From SHXO01 sp964523885 (lineage in GTDB: Bacteria > Pseudomonadota > Gammaproteobacteria > Burkholderiales > SHXO01), in NCBI GenBank assembly GCA_964523885.1, contig CAZFYX010000107.1:1-64000 (forward strand): a stretch of 64,000 nt of DNA, in the 5' to 3' direction. Positions within the stretch are counted from its first letter, which is position 1. Every line of letters begins with the position of its first letter. The notes under the pieces were generated by a model. It searched no databases. It saw only the letters and a program-made list of their open reading frames with translations, and was not told the origin of the DNA. The position numbers and the translations under genes are program-made. Shown here in pieces: positions 38,238 through 46,642 of the stretch.

Positions 38238-38900
38238 ATGATCCGAGTCAGTCCGCTCCAGCCCGCGCTCGATGCGCTCGACTTCGAATGGACCGGGATC
38301 GAGGGCATGCAGGCACCGCTGCGGCGCCGGTCGGCAAATCCGGCGCGCACCATCACGCTCGCCGACGCGAGCTGCCTGGTGCGGATGGGTGTGAAGGGGC
38401 CGGGCGCCGAGCAGTGGCTCGCTTCGCAGGATGTGAGCGTGCTCCCGGGCATCAACCAGTGGACGCGCAGCCCGGACGGCGCGCTGGTCGCGCGGCTGGC
38501 CCGCAGCGAGTTCTTCATCGAGGACCGCATCGGCGGCAGCACCGTGGCGCGCCTGCGCGAGGTGCTCCAGCCCGCGCCCGGCATTTATCCCGTGCTGCGC
38601 CAGGACGCGGCCCTGATCCTGCATGGCGAGCGTGTCAACGACCTGCTGGTGCAGGTGTGCAACGTCGATTTCAGGGCCTGGGCGCTGGCGGAGCAGACCG
38701 TCGTGATGACCTCCATGGTCGGGGTGTCGGTGCTGGTCGCCTGGTACGCGCACGCGGGCATGCCCTGCTACCGCATCTGGTGCGACGGCACCTTCGGAAC
38801 GTACTTGTGGGAGACGCTGCTGGAGATCGCAGTGGAACTGGGGGGCGGTGCGGCGGGCCTGGAAGGGCTGCTGCCGGGCGTGCCCGCGATTCGATCGTAA
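38238..38900 (+). CDS. mgdD: N-methylglutamate dehydrogenase subunit D (sarcosine oxidase gamma-like)
   Basis: 220 aa, SoxG-like. Low motif content, as usual for this subunit; seen are TITLADASCLVRMGVKGPGA, a T-protein-like fold signature (SLHGERVxDLL-type segment LILHGERVNDLL), and FGTYLWETLLEIAVELGG at the C-terminus. The assignment rests mainly on its place directly after mgdC and before gmaS. Confidence 0.78.
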   Translation: MIRVSPLQPALDALDFEWTGIEGMQAPLRRRSANPARTITLADASCLVRMGVKGPGAEQWLASQDVSVLPGINQWTRSPDGALVARLARSEFFIEDRIGGSTVARLREVLQPAPGIYPVLRQDAALILHGERVNDLLVQVCNVDFRAWALAEQTVVMTSMVGVSVLVAWYAHAGMPCYRIWCDGTFGTYLWETLLEIAVELGGGAAGLEGLLPGVPAIRS

Positions 38901-38924
38901 CGGTGACGCAGGGAGAGAAGCGAA

Positions 38925-40259
38925 ATGACGCCGGCAGAAGCGAAGAAGTGGCTCAAGGACAACGACATCAAGTTCATCCTGGCGCAGTTCGTGGACATCC
39001 ACGGGTCGGCGAAGGCCAAGGCGGTGCCCGCGCAGCACCTCGACATGGTGCTCAGCGACGGGGCGGGATTCGCCGGATTCGCGCTGTGGGGGTTCGGCAT
39101 GGGGCCGCAGGGCCCGGACTACATGGCGGTGGGCGATCTCTCCACGCTGATGCCGATTCCCTGGATGCCGGGCTTCGCGCGGCTGGCCACCTACGGCCAC
39201 GTCAACGGCAAGACCTATCCCTACGACAGCCGCGTGGCGCTGAAGACGCAGCTGGACAAGCTGGCCGCGAAGGGCATGACGATGTTCACCGGGATCGAGC
39301 CGGAGTTCATGCTGCTCAAGCGCCGCGGTGACGGTTCGGTCGGACCCTGTGACGACACCGACACGCTGGAGAAGCCCTGCTACGACTACAAGGGGCTGGC
39401 GCGCAGCGCCGCGTTCCTCGACCGGCTCGTGACCTGCCTGCAGCCGGTCGGCATCGACGTCTACCAGATCGACCACGAGGACGCGAACGGGCAGTTCGAG
39501 GTCAACTTCACCTACGCCGATGCGCTCACCTCGGCCGACCGCTACGTGTTCTTCAAGATGGCGGCCTCGGAGATCGCCAACCAGATGGGCATGATCGCCA
39601 CGTTCATGCCCAAGCCCTTCTCCAATCGCACGGGCACCGGCGCGCACTTCCACATCTCCATCGGCGACGCCAAGAGCAAGAACGTGTTCCACGACGACAG
39701 CGACAAGCGCGGGCTGGGGCTGTCGAAGACCGGGTACTACTTCCTCGGCGGGCTGCTCAAGCACGCGCGCGGGCTGACCGCGCTGTGCGCGCCGTCGGTC
39801 AATTCATACAAGCGGCTGGTGGTGGGACGCGCACTGTCGGGCGCCACGTGGGCGCCGGCGTACATCACCTACGGCAACAACAACCGGACCTGCATGGTGC
39901 GCGTGCCCTACGGCCGGCTCGAGATGCGCCTGCCGGACGGATCGTGCAATCCGTACCTGGCCACCATCGGCATGCTGGCGGCGGGACTCGACGGGATCGA
40001 GAACAAGATCGATCCGGGTGAGCCGAACAACACCAACCTCTACGAGTGGTCGAGCGAGCAGCTCAAGGAGGCGGGCATCGGCGTGCTGCCGCAGAATCTC
40101 AACGAGTCGCTCGACGCGCTGGAGGCGGACAAGCTGCTGTGCGAGGCACTGGGCAACGACCTGGCCCGGGAGTTCCTGCGGCTCAAGCGCATGGAATGGG
40201 TGGAGTACCAGCGCCACGTCTCGGGCTGGGAAGTGGAGCGTTACCTGGAGTTCTTCTGA
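38925..40259 (+). CDS. gmaS: Gamma-glutamylmethylamide synthetase (type III glutamine synthetase-like, GlnT)
   Basis: 444 aa. ATP-dependent ligation of methylamine to glutamate, the entry step of the N-methylglutamate pathway. Seen: FILAQFVDIHGSAKAKAVP at the N-terminus, GIEPEFMLL, DHEDANGQFEVNF and GTGAHFHISIG (metal and ammonia/methylamine site), SVNSYKRL, and NRTCMVRVP with the catalytic Arg region. It is shorter than GlnA and lacks the adenylylation-loop Tyr context. A GAGAG-type site precedes the ATG. Confidence 0.87.
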   Translation: MTPAEAKKWLKDNDIKFILAQFVDIHGSAKAKAVPAQHLDMVLSDGAGFAGFALWGFGMGPQGPDYMAVGDLSTLMPIPWMPGFARLATYGHVNGKTYPYDSRVALKTQLDKLAAKGMTMFTGIEPEFMLLKRRGDGSVGPCDDTDTLEKPCYDYKGLARSAAFLDRLVTCLQPVGIDVYQIDHEDANGQFEVNFTYADALTSADRYVFFKMAASEIANQMGMIATFMPKPFSNRTGTGAHFHISIGDAKSKNVFHDDSDKRGLGLSKTGYYFLGGLLKHARGLTALCAPSVNSYKRLVVGRALSGATWAPAYITYGNNNRTCMVRVPYGRLEMRLPDGSCNPYLATIGMLAAGLDGIENKIDPGEPNNTNLYEWSSEQLKEAGIGVLPQNLNESLDALEADKLLCEALGNDLAREFLRLKRMEWVEYQRHVSGWEVERYLEFF

Positions 40260-40264
40260 GCACG

Positions 40265-40993
40265 ATGGCGCGCTCGGACGGATCGGGCAAGCGGGCGGTT
40301 CGCGGCAAGGGCGCGGCCGCTCCCGGGGCCAGTCGCGCCGCGCCTGCCGATGCGGTGCCGCTCGGGCCGCCGGACGCGGCTGCTGATGCGTCCCTGCCCG
40401 CTGCACCGACCGACCGGAGCCTCGAGCGCTACCTGGGCAACGTCATCCGCGACCTGCGCCAGCGCGATCACCTGACCATCGCGGACGTCTCCAGCCAGGC
40501 CGGCATCAGCCGCGGCATGCTGTCCAAGATCGAGAACGGCCAGGCCGCCACCAGCCTGGACACGCTCTCGCGCATCGCCCAGGCGCTGGGCGTCTCGCTC
40601 GCCCACCTGTTCCGGGACTACAACGTCCCGTCCGGCGGTGCGCAGCTGGTGAAGGCACAGGACGGCATGGAAGTCGTCCGGCGCGGCACCCGCCGCGGCC
40701 ACACCTATCACCTGCTGGCCTACGACAAGGGGCCGCGCAAGACCTTCGAGCCGTTCCTCATCACGATGGACGACGCTTCGGAGGTGTTCCCCAGCTTCGA
40801 GCATCCCGGCACCGAGTTCATCTACATGCTCAAGGGGAAGATCGAGTACCGGCATGGCCGGCAGACCTACGTGCTCGAGCCCGGCGATTCGCTGACCTTC
40901 CGCGGCGACGTCCCCCACGGCCCGGAAAAGCTGCTCGAACTGCCGATCCACTTCCTCTCGATTATCATCTACGGTCCGTCCGACCTGGGCTGA
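40265..40993 (+). CDS. XRE-family regulator with C-terminal cupin
   Basis: 242 aa. After an Ala/Gly-rich disordered N-terminus (1-55) comes a helix-turn-helix (IADVSSQAGISRGMLSKIENG, positions about 75-95; core SRGMLSKIENG). The cupin domain has HPGTEFIYMLKG and YVLEPGDSLTFRGDVPH metal/ligand motifs. The start is 5 bases after gmaS, so it belongs to the transcript. Such regulators sense small metabolites; it probably controls this cluster, perhaps through the palindrome at 27687, but that link is inferred. Confidence 0.85.
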   Translation: MARSDGSGKRAVRGKGAAAPGASRAAPADAVPLGPPDAAADASLPAAPTDRSLERYLGNVIRDLRQRDHLTIADVSSQAGISRGMLSKIENGQAATSLDTLSRIAQALGVSLAHLFRDYNVPSGGAQLVKAQDGMEVVRRGTRRGHTYHLLAYDKGPRKTFEPFLITMDDASEVFPSFEHPGTEFIYMLKGKIEYRHGRQTYVLEPGDSLTFRGDVPHGPEKLLELPIHFLSIIIYGPSDLG

Positions 40994-41061
40994 CCGTCTC
41001 CCATTGCTGCGCGCGCAGGGGCGGGGGAACCGGCCGGGACGCCACTCACCCTCGACGACCC

Positions 41062-42738
41062 ATGCAAACCGACATCGAAATCGCCCAGCAGGCGAAGCTG
41101 CGCCGGATCACCGAGCTGGCGCAGGACCGCCTCGGCATCCCCGACGAAGCCCTCGAGCCCTACGGCCACTACAAGGCCAAGATCTCGCTCGAATACCTGG
41201 ATTCGCTGAAGTCCCGGCCGGACGGGAAGCTCATCCTGGTCACCGCCATCAGCCCCACGCCCGCCGGCGAGGGCAAGACGACGACCAGCGTCGGCCTGGG
41301 CGATGCGCTCAACCGCATCGGCAAGAAGACCGTCATCTGCCTGCGCGAGCCGTCACTCGGACCGGTGTTCGGGATCAAGGGCGGGGCCGCGGGCGGCGGC
41401 CACGCGCAGGTGGTGCCGATGGAGGACATCAACCTCCACTTCACCGGCGACTTCAACGCCATCGGGCTGGCCAACAACCTGCTGGCGGCGATGGTGGACA
41501 ACCACATCCACCACGGCAACGAGTTGGGCATCGACGTGCGCCGCATCACCTGGCGGCGCGTGGTGGACATGAACGACCGCGCGCTGCGCGAGATCGTGGT
41601 CTCGCTGGGCGGCCCGGCCAACGGCTATCCGCGCCAGGACGGCTTCGACATCGTGGTGGCCTCCGAGATCATGGCGATCTTCTGCCTGTCGACTTCGATG
41701 AAGGACCTCAGGCAGCGGCTGGGCAACATCGTGGTGGGCTACACCCGCGACCAGAAGCCGGTCCGCGCGCGCGACCTCAAGGCCGACGGCGCCATGACGG
41801 TGCTGCTCAAGGACGCGCTCAAGCCCAACCTCGTGCAGACGCTGGAGAACAACCCAGCGATCCTGCACGGCGGGCCGTTCGCCAACATCGCGCACGGCTG
41901 CAACTCGGTGATCGCGACCAAGGCCGGGCTCAAGCTGGCCGACTACGTGGTGACCGAGGCCGGCTTCGGCGCCGACCTGGGCGCGGAGAAGTTCGTCGAC
42001 ATCAAGTGCCGCAAGTCGGGCCTGCGTCCAAGCGCGGTGGTGATCGTGGCCACCTTGCGGGCGCTCAAGTTCCACGGCGGGGTCGAGCTCAAGGAGCTCA
42101 ACCAGGAGAACCTGGCGGCGCTGGAGAAGGGCATCGCCAACCTGGAGCGGCACGTCAACAACGTGCGCAACCACTTCGGTCTGCCCTGCGTGATCTCGAT
42201 CAACCACTTCACCTACGACACGCCGGCGGAGATCGAGCTGCTCAAGCGCAAGATGGCGCACCACGAGGCGCCGGTGGTGGTGGCGCGCCACTGGGCCGAG
42301 GGCGGCAAGGGCGCCGAGGACGTGGCCCGTGCCCTGGTCAGCCTGATCGAGCGGGTGCCCGCCGACTTCCGCTTCACCTATGAGGACGACCTGCCGCTGT
42401 GGGACAAGATGCGGGCGATCGCGACCAAGATCTACGGCGCGGCGGACGTGACCGCCGACTCGAAGGTGCGCGCGCAGATCAGGAAGCTGGAGGAGGACGG
42501 CTACGGCCGCTATCCGGTCTGCGTCGCCAAGACGCAGTATTCGTTCTCCACCGACCCGTCGCTGCGCGGCGCGCCCTCCGGCCACACCGTGAACGTGCGC
42601 GAGGTGCGCCTGTCGGCGGGTGCCGAGTTCGTGGTGATGATCTGCGGCGACATCATGACCATGCCGGGCCTGCCCAAGGTGCCGTCGGCCGAGAGGATCG
42701 ACATCACCGAAGACGGCAAGGTCGTTGGCCTGTTCTGA
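41062..42738 (+). CDS. fhs: Formate-tetrahydrofolate ligase
   Basis: 558 aa, normal length. Makes or uses 10-formyl-THF from formate, THF and ATP. Seen: KLILVTAISPTPAGEGKTTT with the ATP loop near residue 67, REPSLGPVFGIKGGAAGGG, and MTMPGLPKVP near the C-terminus. Lying 68 bases after the regulator, it can handle the methyl carbon released as methylene-THF or formaldehyde by the dehydrogenase, oxidising it to formate with ATP gain or feeding biosynthesis. Confidence 0.95.
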   Translation: MQTDIEIAQQAKLRRITELAQDRLGIPDEALEPYGHYKAKISLEYLDSLKSRPDGKLILVTAISPTPAGEGKTTTSVGLGDALNRIGKKTVICLREPSLGPVFGIKGGAAGGGHAQVVPMEDINLHFTGDFNAIGLANNLLAAMVDNHIHHGNELGIDVRRITWRRVVDMNDRALREIVVSLGGPANGYPRQDGFDIVVASEIMAIFCLSTSMKDLRQRLGNIVVGYTRDQKPVRARDLKADGAMTVLLKDALKPNLVQTLENNPAILHGGPFANIAHGCNSVIATKAGLKLADYVVTEAGFGADLGAEKFVDIKCRKSGLRPSAVVIVATLRALKFHGGVELKELNQENLAALEKGIANLERHVNNVRNHFGLPCVISINHFTYDTPAEIELLKRKMAHHEAPVVVARHWAEGGKGAEDVARALVSLIERVPADFRFTYEDDLPLWDKMRAIATKIYGAADVTADSKVRAQIRKLEEDGYGRYPVCVAKTQYSFSTDPSLRGAPSGHTVNVREVRLSAGAEFVVMICGDIMTMPGLPKVPSAERIDITEDGKVVGLF

Positions 42739-42771
42739 CTCCGCCCCCCGAACAGCGTATCCAGCACACGG

Positions 42772-42812
42772 TCCCCTCTCCCCTTGCGGGAGAGGGACAG
42801 GGTGAGGGGTAA
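42772..42812. repeat. REP-like hairpin between fhs and queF
   Basis: CCCCTCTCCCCTTGCGGGAG followed by AGGGACAGGGTGAGGGG: a single REP unit of the same kind as in the mgdB-mgdC array, in the plus orientation. Confidence 0.75.
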
Positions 42813-42829
42813 ACGCAGCACCACAACCC

Positions 42830-43297
42830 ATGCCGAAAGCCACCCCATCCCGTCCCAAGCTCACTCAGCTCGGTCACGCTGCACAGCGTCCCGCGAGCCC
42901 CGAGGCCGCCTTGCTGGAGCGCGTGCCCAACGAGCACGCCGACGCCGACTACCTCGTGCGCTTCGCCGCGCCCGAGTTCACCACGCTGTGCCCGATCACC
43001 GGCCAGCCCGACTTCGCGCACCTGGTGATCGACTACGTGCCGCAGAAGTGGCTGGTGGAGAGCAAATCGCTCAAGCTCTACCTGGGCAGCTTCCGCAACC
43101 ACGGCGGGTTCCACGAGGCCACCACGCTCACGATCGCCAAGCGCCTGGTCGAGGTGCTGAAGCCCAAGTGGCTGAGGATCGGCGGCTACTGGTATCCGCG
43201 CGGCGGCATGCCGATCGACGTGTTCTGGCAGACCGGCGCACCGCCCCGCGGCGTGTGGATCCCCGAGCAGGGCGTGCCGGGCTATCGGGGCCGATAA
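42830..43297 (+). CDS. queF: NADPH-dependent 7-cyano-7-deazaguanine reductase (preQ0 to preQ1)
   Basis: 155 aa, the short unimodular form. Reduces preQ0 nitrile to preQ1 in queuosine synthesis. Seen: FTTLCPITGQPDFAH with the catalytic Cys and Asp, and the QueF motif ESKSLKLYLGSFRNHG that binds NADPH, then GGYWYPRGGMPIDVFW. Unrelated in function to the preceding cluster; it is isolated by a REP upstream. Confidence 0.93.
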   Translation: MPKATPSRPKLTQLGHAAQRPASPEAALLERVPNEHADADYLVRFAAPEFTTLCPITGQPDFAHLVIDYVPQKWLVESKSLKLYLGSFRNHGGFHEATTLTIAKRLVEVLKPKWLRIGGYWYPRGGMPIDVFWQTGAPPRGVWIPEQGVPGYRGR

Positions 43298-43311
43298 AGC
43301 CAGAGCGCTCA

Positions 43312-43410
43312 CCGCCAGGGACGCGCCGTAAACCCGGACAAGCAACTGCGCCAAGCCCGTTCAGGCAGCGCGCTTTTGCTTTTCCTTGGCGTCCTTCGCG
43401 TCCCTGGCGG
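43312..43410. repeat. Inverted repeat CCGCCAGGGACGCG, 14-bp arms
   Basis: CCGCCAGGGACGCG (43312..43325) and its exact complement (43397..43410) flank 71 bases; the right arm is extended by GACGC/CCAAGG-like units. It lies between queF and amtB, which converge. Confidence 0.75.
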
Positions 43411-43447
43411 CGAGAGGTTGGTCTTTCCGTGCATTCCAGCCCACCGC

Positions 43448-43478
43448 AAAAAAAAAGGGCGCTCCGAAGAGCGCCCTT
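43448..43478 (-). terminator. Intrinsic terminator of glnK-amtB
   Basis: On the minus strand: AAGGGCGCTC, tetraloop TTCG, GAGCGCCCTT, then a run of about nine T. It lies 48 bases past the amtB stop. This is a textbook rho-independent terminator. Confidence 0.92.
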
Positions 43479-43525
43479 GGAACCGGCGGTTGCCCACCGG
43501 AGGAGGAGACAAACCCGACAAACCC

Positions 43526-45013
43526 TTACATGTGGTAGGCGCGCTCGCCGTGCTGGCTCTCGTCCAGACCCTCGCGCTCCTGCTCTTCGGGCACCCGCAG
43601 CCCGATGACCACATCGACGATCTTGAAGCCGACGAAGGCGACCACGCCCGACCACACCAGGGTGGTGACCACGCCGGTCAGCTGGATCATGAACTGGCTG
43701 CTGATCGAGAAGTCCGGGTTCGCGGCGTTGGTCACGTAGTCCCACACACCGGTGCCACCCAGGGACGGCGCGGCGAAGATGCCGGTGCCCAGGGCGCCCA
43801 GGATCCCGCCGACGCAGTGCACGCCGAACACGTCGAGCGAGTCGTCGTAGCCCAGCTTGGCCTTGAGCCAGGTCACCGCCCAGAGGCAGACCAGGCCCGC
43901 GATGGCACCCAGGACGATCGCGCCCATCGGACCCACGAAGCCGCAGGCCGGGGTGATCGCGACCAGGCCGGCGATCGCACCGGAGGCCAGGCCCAGCATG
44001 GTGGGCTTGCCGCGGAAGATCCACTCGCCGAACATCCAGGCCAGTGCCGCGCCGGCAGTCGCCAGGTGCGTGTTCACCATTACCATCGAGGCCAGACCGG
44101 TGGCTTCCAGGTTGGAGCCGACGTTGAAGCCGAACCAGCCCACCCACAGCAGCGCCGCGCCGATGAAGGTCATCGTCAGCGAGTGGGGCGGCATGGCTTC
44201 GCGGCCGTAGCCGATCCGCTTGCCGATCACCAGCGCACCCACCAGCCCGGCGATGCCCGCGTTGATGTGCACCACCGTGCCGCCGGCGAAGTCCAGCGCG
44301 CCCTTGGCCCACAGCCAGCCCGCACCCGCGGTGACCTTCTCCAGGCTGGCCGCATCGGTGATCGCATCGGGACCGTCCCAGAACCAGACCATGTGCGCGA
44401 TCGGCAGGTAGGAGAACGTGAACCAGATCACCATGAACAGCAGCACCGCGGAGAACTTCACCCGCTCGGCGAACGCGCCCACGATCAGGGCTGGCGTGAT
44501 GGCGGCGAACGTGAGCTGGAAGATCACGTAGACGTACTCGGGGATGACGACGCCCTTGCTGAACGTCGCGGCCAGTGTGTCCGGCGTGACGCCATGCAGG
44601 AACAACTTGCTGAAGCCGCCGAAGAACGCATTGCCGCCCGTGAACGCCACCGAGTAGCCGTAGATGGCCCACAGGATGGACAGCAGCGAGAAGGTGGCGA
44701 ACACCTTCATCAGCATGGCCAGCATGTTCTTCGTGCGCACCATGCCGCCGTAGAACAGTGCCAGGCCGGGGATGGTCATCAGGATGACCAGCACGGTTGC
44801 CGTCATCATCCACGCCGTGTCGCCCTTGTTGGGCGTGGGCGCAGCGGCCGGGGCGGCGGCGGCAGGTTCTGCGGCAGGCGCCGCGGCATCCGCGGCCGGA
44901 GCCGCTGCCGCGGGCGCGGCTGCTGCCGGCTCGGCTGGCTTTTCCTCCGCCAGCACCGGACCGGTGAATGCGACCGCGCCGAGCAGCGCGGCCATCATCA
45001 AGAGTCTCTTCAT
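43526..45013 (-). CDS. amtB: Ammonium transporter
   Basis: 495 aa. Signal peptide (MKRLLMMAALLGAVAFTGPVLA), then an unusually long Ala/Pro/Glu-rich stretch (about 23-63), then eleven membrane helices. Seen: FAGGTVVHINAGIAGLVG with the first pore His, GFNVGSNLEATGLA, and FGVHCVGGILGALGTGIFA with the second pore His. Carries ammonium and can carry methylammonium, which is relevant to the methylamine cluster. The C-terminal GLDESQHGERAY tail is the GlnK contact site. Fifteen bases follow glnK. Confidence 0.94.
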   Translation of the reverse strand: MKRLLMMAALLGAVAFTGPVLAEEKPAEPAAAAPAAAAPAADAAAPAAEPAAAAPAAAPTPNKGDTAWMMTATVLVILMTIPGLALFYGGMVRTKNMLAMLMKVFATFSLLSILWAIYGYSVAFTGGNAFFGGFSKLFLHGVTPDTLAATFSKGVVIPEYVYVIFQLTFAAITPALIVGAFAERVKFSAVLLFMVIWFTFSYLPIAHMVWFWDGPDAITDAASLEKVTAGAGWLWAKGALDFAGGTVVHINAGIAGLVGALVIGKRIGYGREAMPPHSLTMTFIGAALLWVGWFGFNVGSNLEATGLASMVMVNTHLATAGAALAWMFGEWIFRGKPTMLGLASGAIAGLVAITPACGFVGPMGAIVLGAIAGLVCLWAVTWLKAKLGYDDSLDVFGVHCVGGILGALGTGIFAAPSLGGTGVWDYVTNAANPDFSISSQFMIQLTGVVTTLVWSGVVAFVGFKIVDVVIGLRVPEEQEREGLDESQHGERAYHM

Positions 45014-45028
45014 TTGTCCTCGTCTCCC

Positions 45029-45367
45029 TTACAGCGCTTCCGCGCCGGTCTCGCCGGTGCGGATGCGGATGGCTTGCTGCAGGTCGAACACGAAGACCTT
45101 GCCGTCACCGATCTTGCCGGTGTTGGCGGACTTCTCGATGGCTTCGATGACCTGATCGAGCAACTCGTCCTTGATGGCCACTTCGATCTTCACCTTCGGC
45201 AGAAAGTCGACGACGTACTCTGCCCCCCGGTACAGCTCGGTGTGCCCCTTCTGCCTTCCGAAGCCCTTGACCTCGGTGACGGTGATGCCCTGCACGCCGA
45301 TGGCAGACAGGGCCTCCCGCACCTCGTCAAGCTTGAAAGGCTTGATGATGGCGGTTACGAATTTCAT
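45029..45367 (-). CDS. glnK: Nitrogen regulatory PII protein GlnK
   Basis: 112 aa. Blocks AmtB and signals nitrogen and 2-oxoglutarate status. Seen: MKFVTAIIKPFKLDEVREAL, the T-loop HTELYRGAEYVVDF with uridylylation target Tyr51, and the C-loop IRIRTGE. ATG 45367 has a GGGAG site just upstream and matches the family start. Upstream lie a sigma-54-like promoter and paired NtrC-type sites. Confidence 0.95.
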   Translation of the reverse strand: MKFVTAIIKPFKLDEVREALSAIGVQGITVTEVKGFGRQKGHTELYRGAEYVVDFLPKVKIEVAIKDELLDQVIEAIEKSANTGKIGDGKVFVFDLQQAIRIRTGETGAEAL

Positions 45368-45518
45368 GATCTCCCTTCCTCGGGAACGGTTGCGGTTGAA
45401 CGAACGCGGCGCCTGGTCCGGATGCCTGTCTGGGGCTGAGGGCACCACGCAGCTTGCGTCGGAACTTCTGCCTACACTGCCGGTACTCGATGCTGCATAG
45501 CAGCGCACGAGCCCTTTA

Positions 45519-45534
45519 CGCATTTCCTGTGCCT
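45519..45534 (-). promoter_or_regulatory. Candidate sigma-54 promoter of glnK-amtB
   Basis: On the minus strand AGGCACA-GGAA-ATGCG gives the GGCAC...TGC core with GG and GC at the required 10-base spacing. A second candidate, GGGCTCG-TGCG-CTGCT at 45499..45514, has the same spacing. Either leaves a leader of roughly 120-140 bases before glnK. Confidence 0.55.
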
Positions 45535-45597
45535 GCGAGAAAAACATATATAATCATGAAGTTGTAGAATGTATCAGGGCCTTCCCGCGATTTTGAT

Positions 45598-45644
45598 GCA
45601 CCGTGCGAGTGCGGTCCGCATGGCCATTTGCACTGTTGTGGTGC
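45598..45644. promoter_or_regulatory. Two NtrC-type enhancer sites
   Basis: GCAC-N7-GTGC occurs exactly at 45598..45612 (wider form TGCACC-N5-AGTGCG) and 45630..45644 (TGCACT-N5-GGTGCG). The sites are 32 bp apart, three helical turns, and lie about 100-150 bp upstream of the sigma-54 candidates, as in classic NtrC-controlled promoters. The remaining part of this 339-base gap (45368..45706) holds an AT-rich stretch with TATAAT at 45549..45554, a possible -10 for ubiK. Confidence 0.7.
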
Positions 45645-45706
45645 GTTGCGGATGGCGGGAGCGGCTGCAACCAACCCGGTACACTGGCGCTCAAAAGGAG
45701 AACCGA

Positions 45707-45961
45707 ATGTCCAAGCAGGATGTGCTCGAACAGATCCAGCGCCGGATCGGCGAGGTGCTGGCGCAGAGTCCGGCGCGCGACGTCGAGGCCAACCTGAAGG
45801 CCATGACCACCGCATTCTTCGCGCGCCTCGACCTGGTGACGCGGGAGGAGTTCGACGTCCAGCGCCAGGTGCTGTTGCGCACGCGCGAGAAGCTGGAACA
45901 ACTCGAGGCCCGGTTGGCGCAGCTGGAAGGGCGTTCGGCGCCGGGTTCGGGACAACCCTGA
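45707..45961 (+). CDS. ubiK: Ubiquinone biosynthesis accessory factor UbiK (BMFP domain)
   Basis: 84 aa. Seen: MSKQDVLEQIQRRIGEVLAQ, DVEANLKAMTTAFFARLDLVTREEFD and a C-terminal coiled coil (EKLEQLEARLAQLEG). It acts with UbiJ in aerobic ubiquinone assembly at the membrane. AAAGGAG lies 6 bases before ATG 45707. It is divergent from glnK. Confidence 0.88.
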   Translation: MSKQDVLEQIQRRIGEVLAQSPARDVEANLKAMTTAFFARLDLVTREEFDVQRQVLLRTREKLEQLEARLAQLEGRSAPGSGQP

Positions 45962-46063
45962 GCCGGCCGCCCTCGTTCAGGGCCGCTGACGGATTCGCTG
46001 AAAAAGCCTCGCCTTGCGGGCCGATGCCATCTGCTAGACTCGCGCCCCTGTTGGAGTGGATGG

Positions 46064-46642
46064 ATGGCTGACGGCAACGATCATCCGGCCCACGCGCCGG
46101 CGGTCTATTCGAGCACGGCGATCGTGCTGCACTGGCTCGTGGCCGTGCTGATCTTCGCCGCCTTCGCGCTCGGCCTGTACATGGTCGAGCTCAAGCTCAG
46201 TCCCACCAAGCTGAAGCTGTACTCCTGGCACAAGTGGCTCGGGGTCACGATCTGGCTGCTGGTGGTGCTGCGGCTGCTCTGGCGGGCAACCCATCGGCCG
46301 CCTCCGCTGCCGGACATGCCGCGCTGGCAGGTGCTGGCCGCTGCCGCGACGCACTGGCTGCTGTACGCGCTGGTGATCGTCATTCCGATCTCGGGCTGGC
46401 TGTTCAGCTCGGCCTCGGGGTTTCCGGTGGTCTACCTGGGGCTGGTGCAGCTGCCCGACCTGGTCGGCAAGGACAAGGCGCTCGCCGAGGTGCTGCAGGA
46501 AGTGCACGAGACGTTGAACTGGATCATGCTCGCCGTGGTCATCGTCCACGTGGTCGCCGCGATCAAGCATCACCTGGTCGACCGCGACACCGTGCTCCAC
46601 CGCATGCTGCCCCTGTTGCCGCACCCGTCCCGGAAGCCATGA
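46064..46642 (+). CDS. Cytochrome b561 family membrane protein
   Basis: 192 aa, four membrane helices with paired heme-b histidines (IVLHWLVA, YSWHKWLG, HETLNWI and VIVHVVAAIKHH). Probably moves electrons from quinol to periplasmic acceptors. Its stop overlaps the start of the first YceI gene (ATGA), a common pairing in proteobacteria. Confidence 0.88.
   Translation: MADGNDHPAHAPAVYSSTAIVLHWLVAVLIFAAFALGLYMVELKLSPTKLKLYSWHKWLGVTIWLLVVLRLLWRATHRPPPLPDMPRWQVLAAAATHWLLYALVIVIPISGWLFSSASGFPVVYLGLVQLPDLVGKDKALAEVLQEVHETLNWIMLAVVIVHVVAAIKHHLVDRDTVLHRMLPLLPHPSRKP

Noticed and set aside
35325..38900. Plain heterotetrameric sarcosine oxidase
   Set aside because: The subunits fit that family, but the interleaved synthase genes and gmaS point to N-methylglutamate; the sarcosine alternative is kept in the evidence.
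45549..45554. Strong sigma-70 promoter for ubiK from the perfect TATAAT
   Set aside because: No convincing -35 lies 16-18 bases upstream; noted only as a possible -10.
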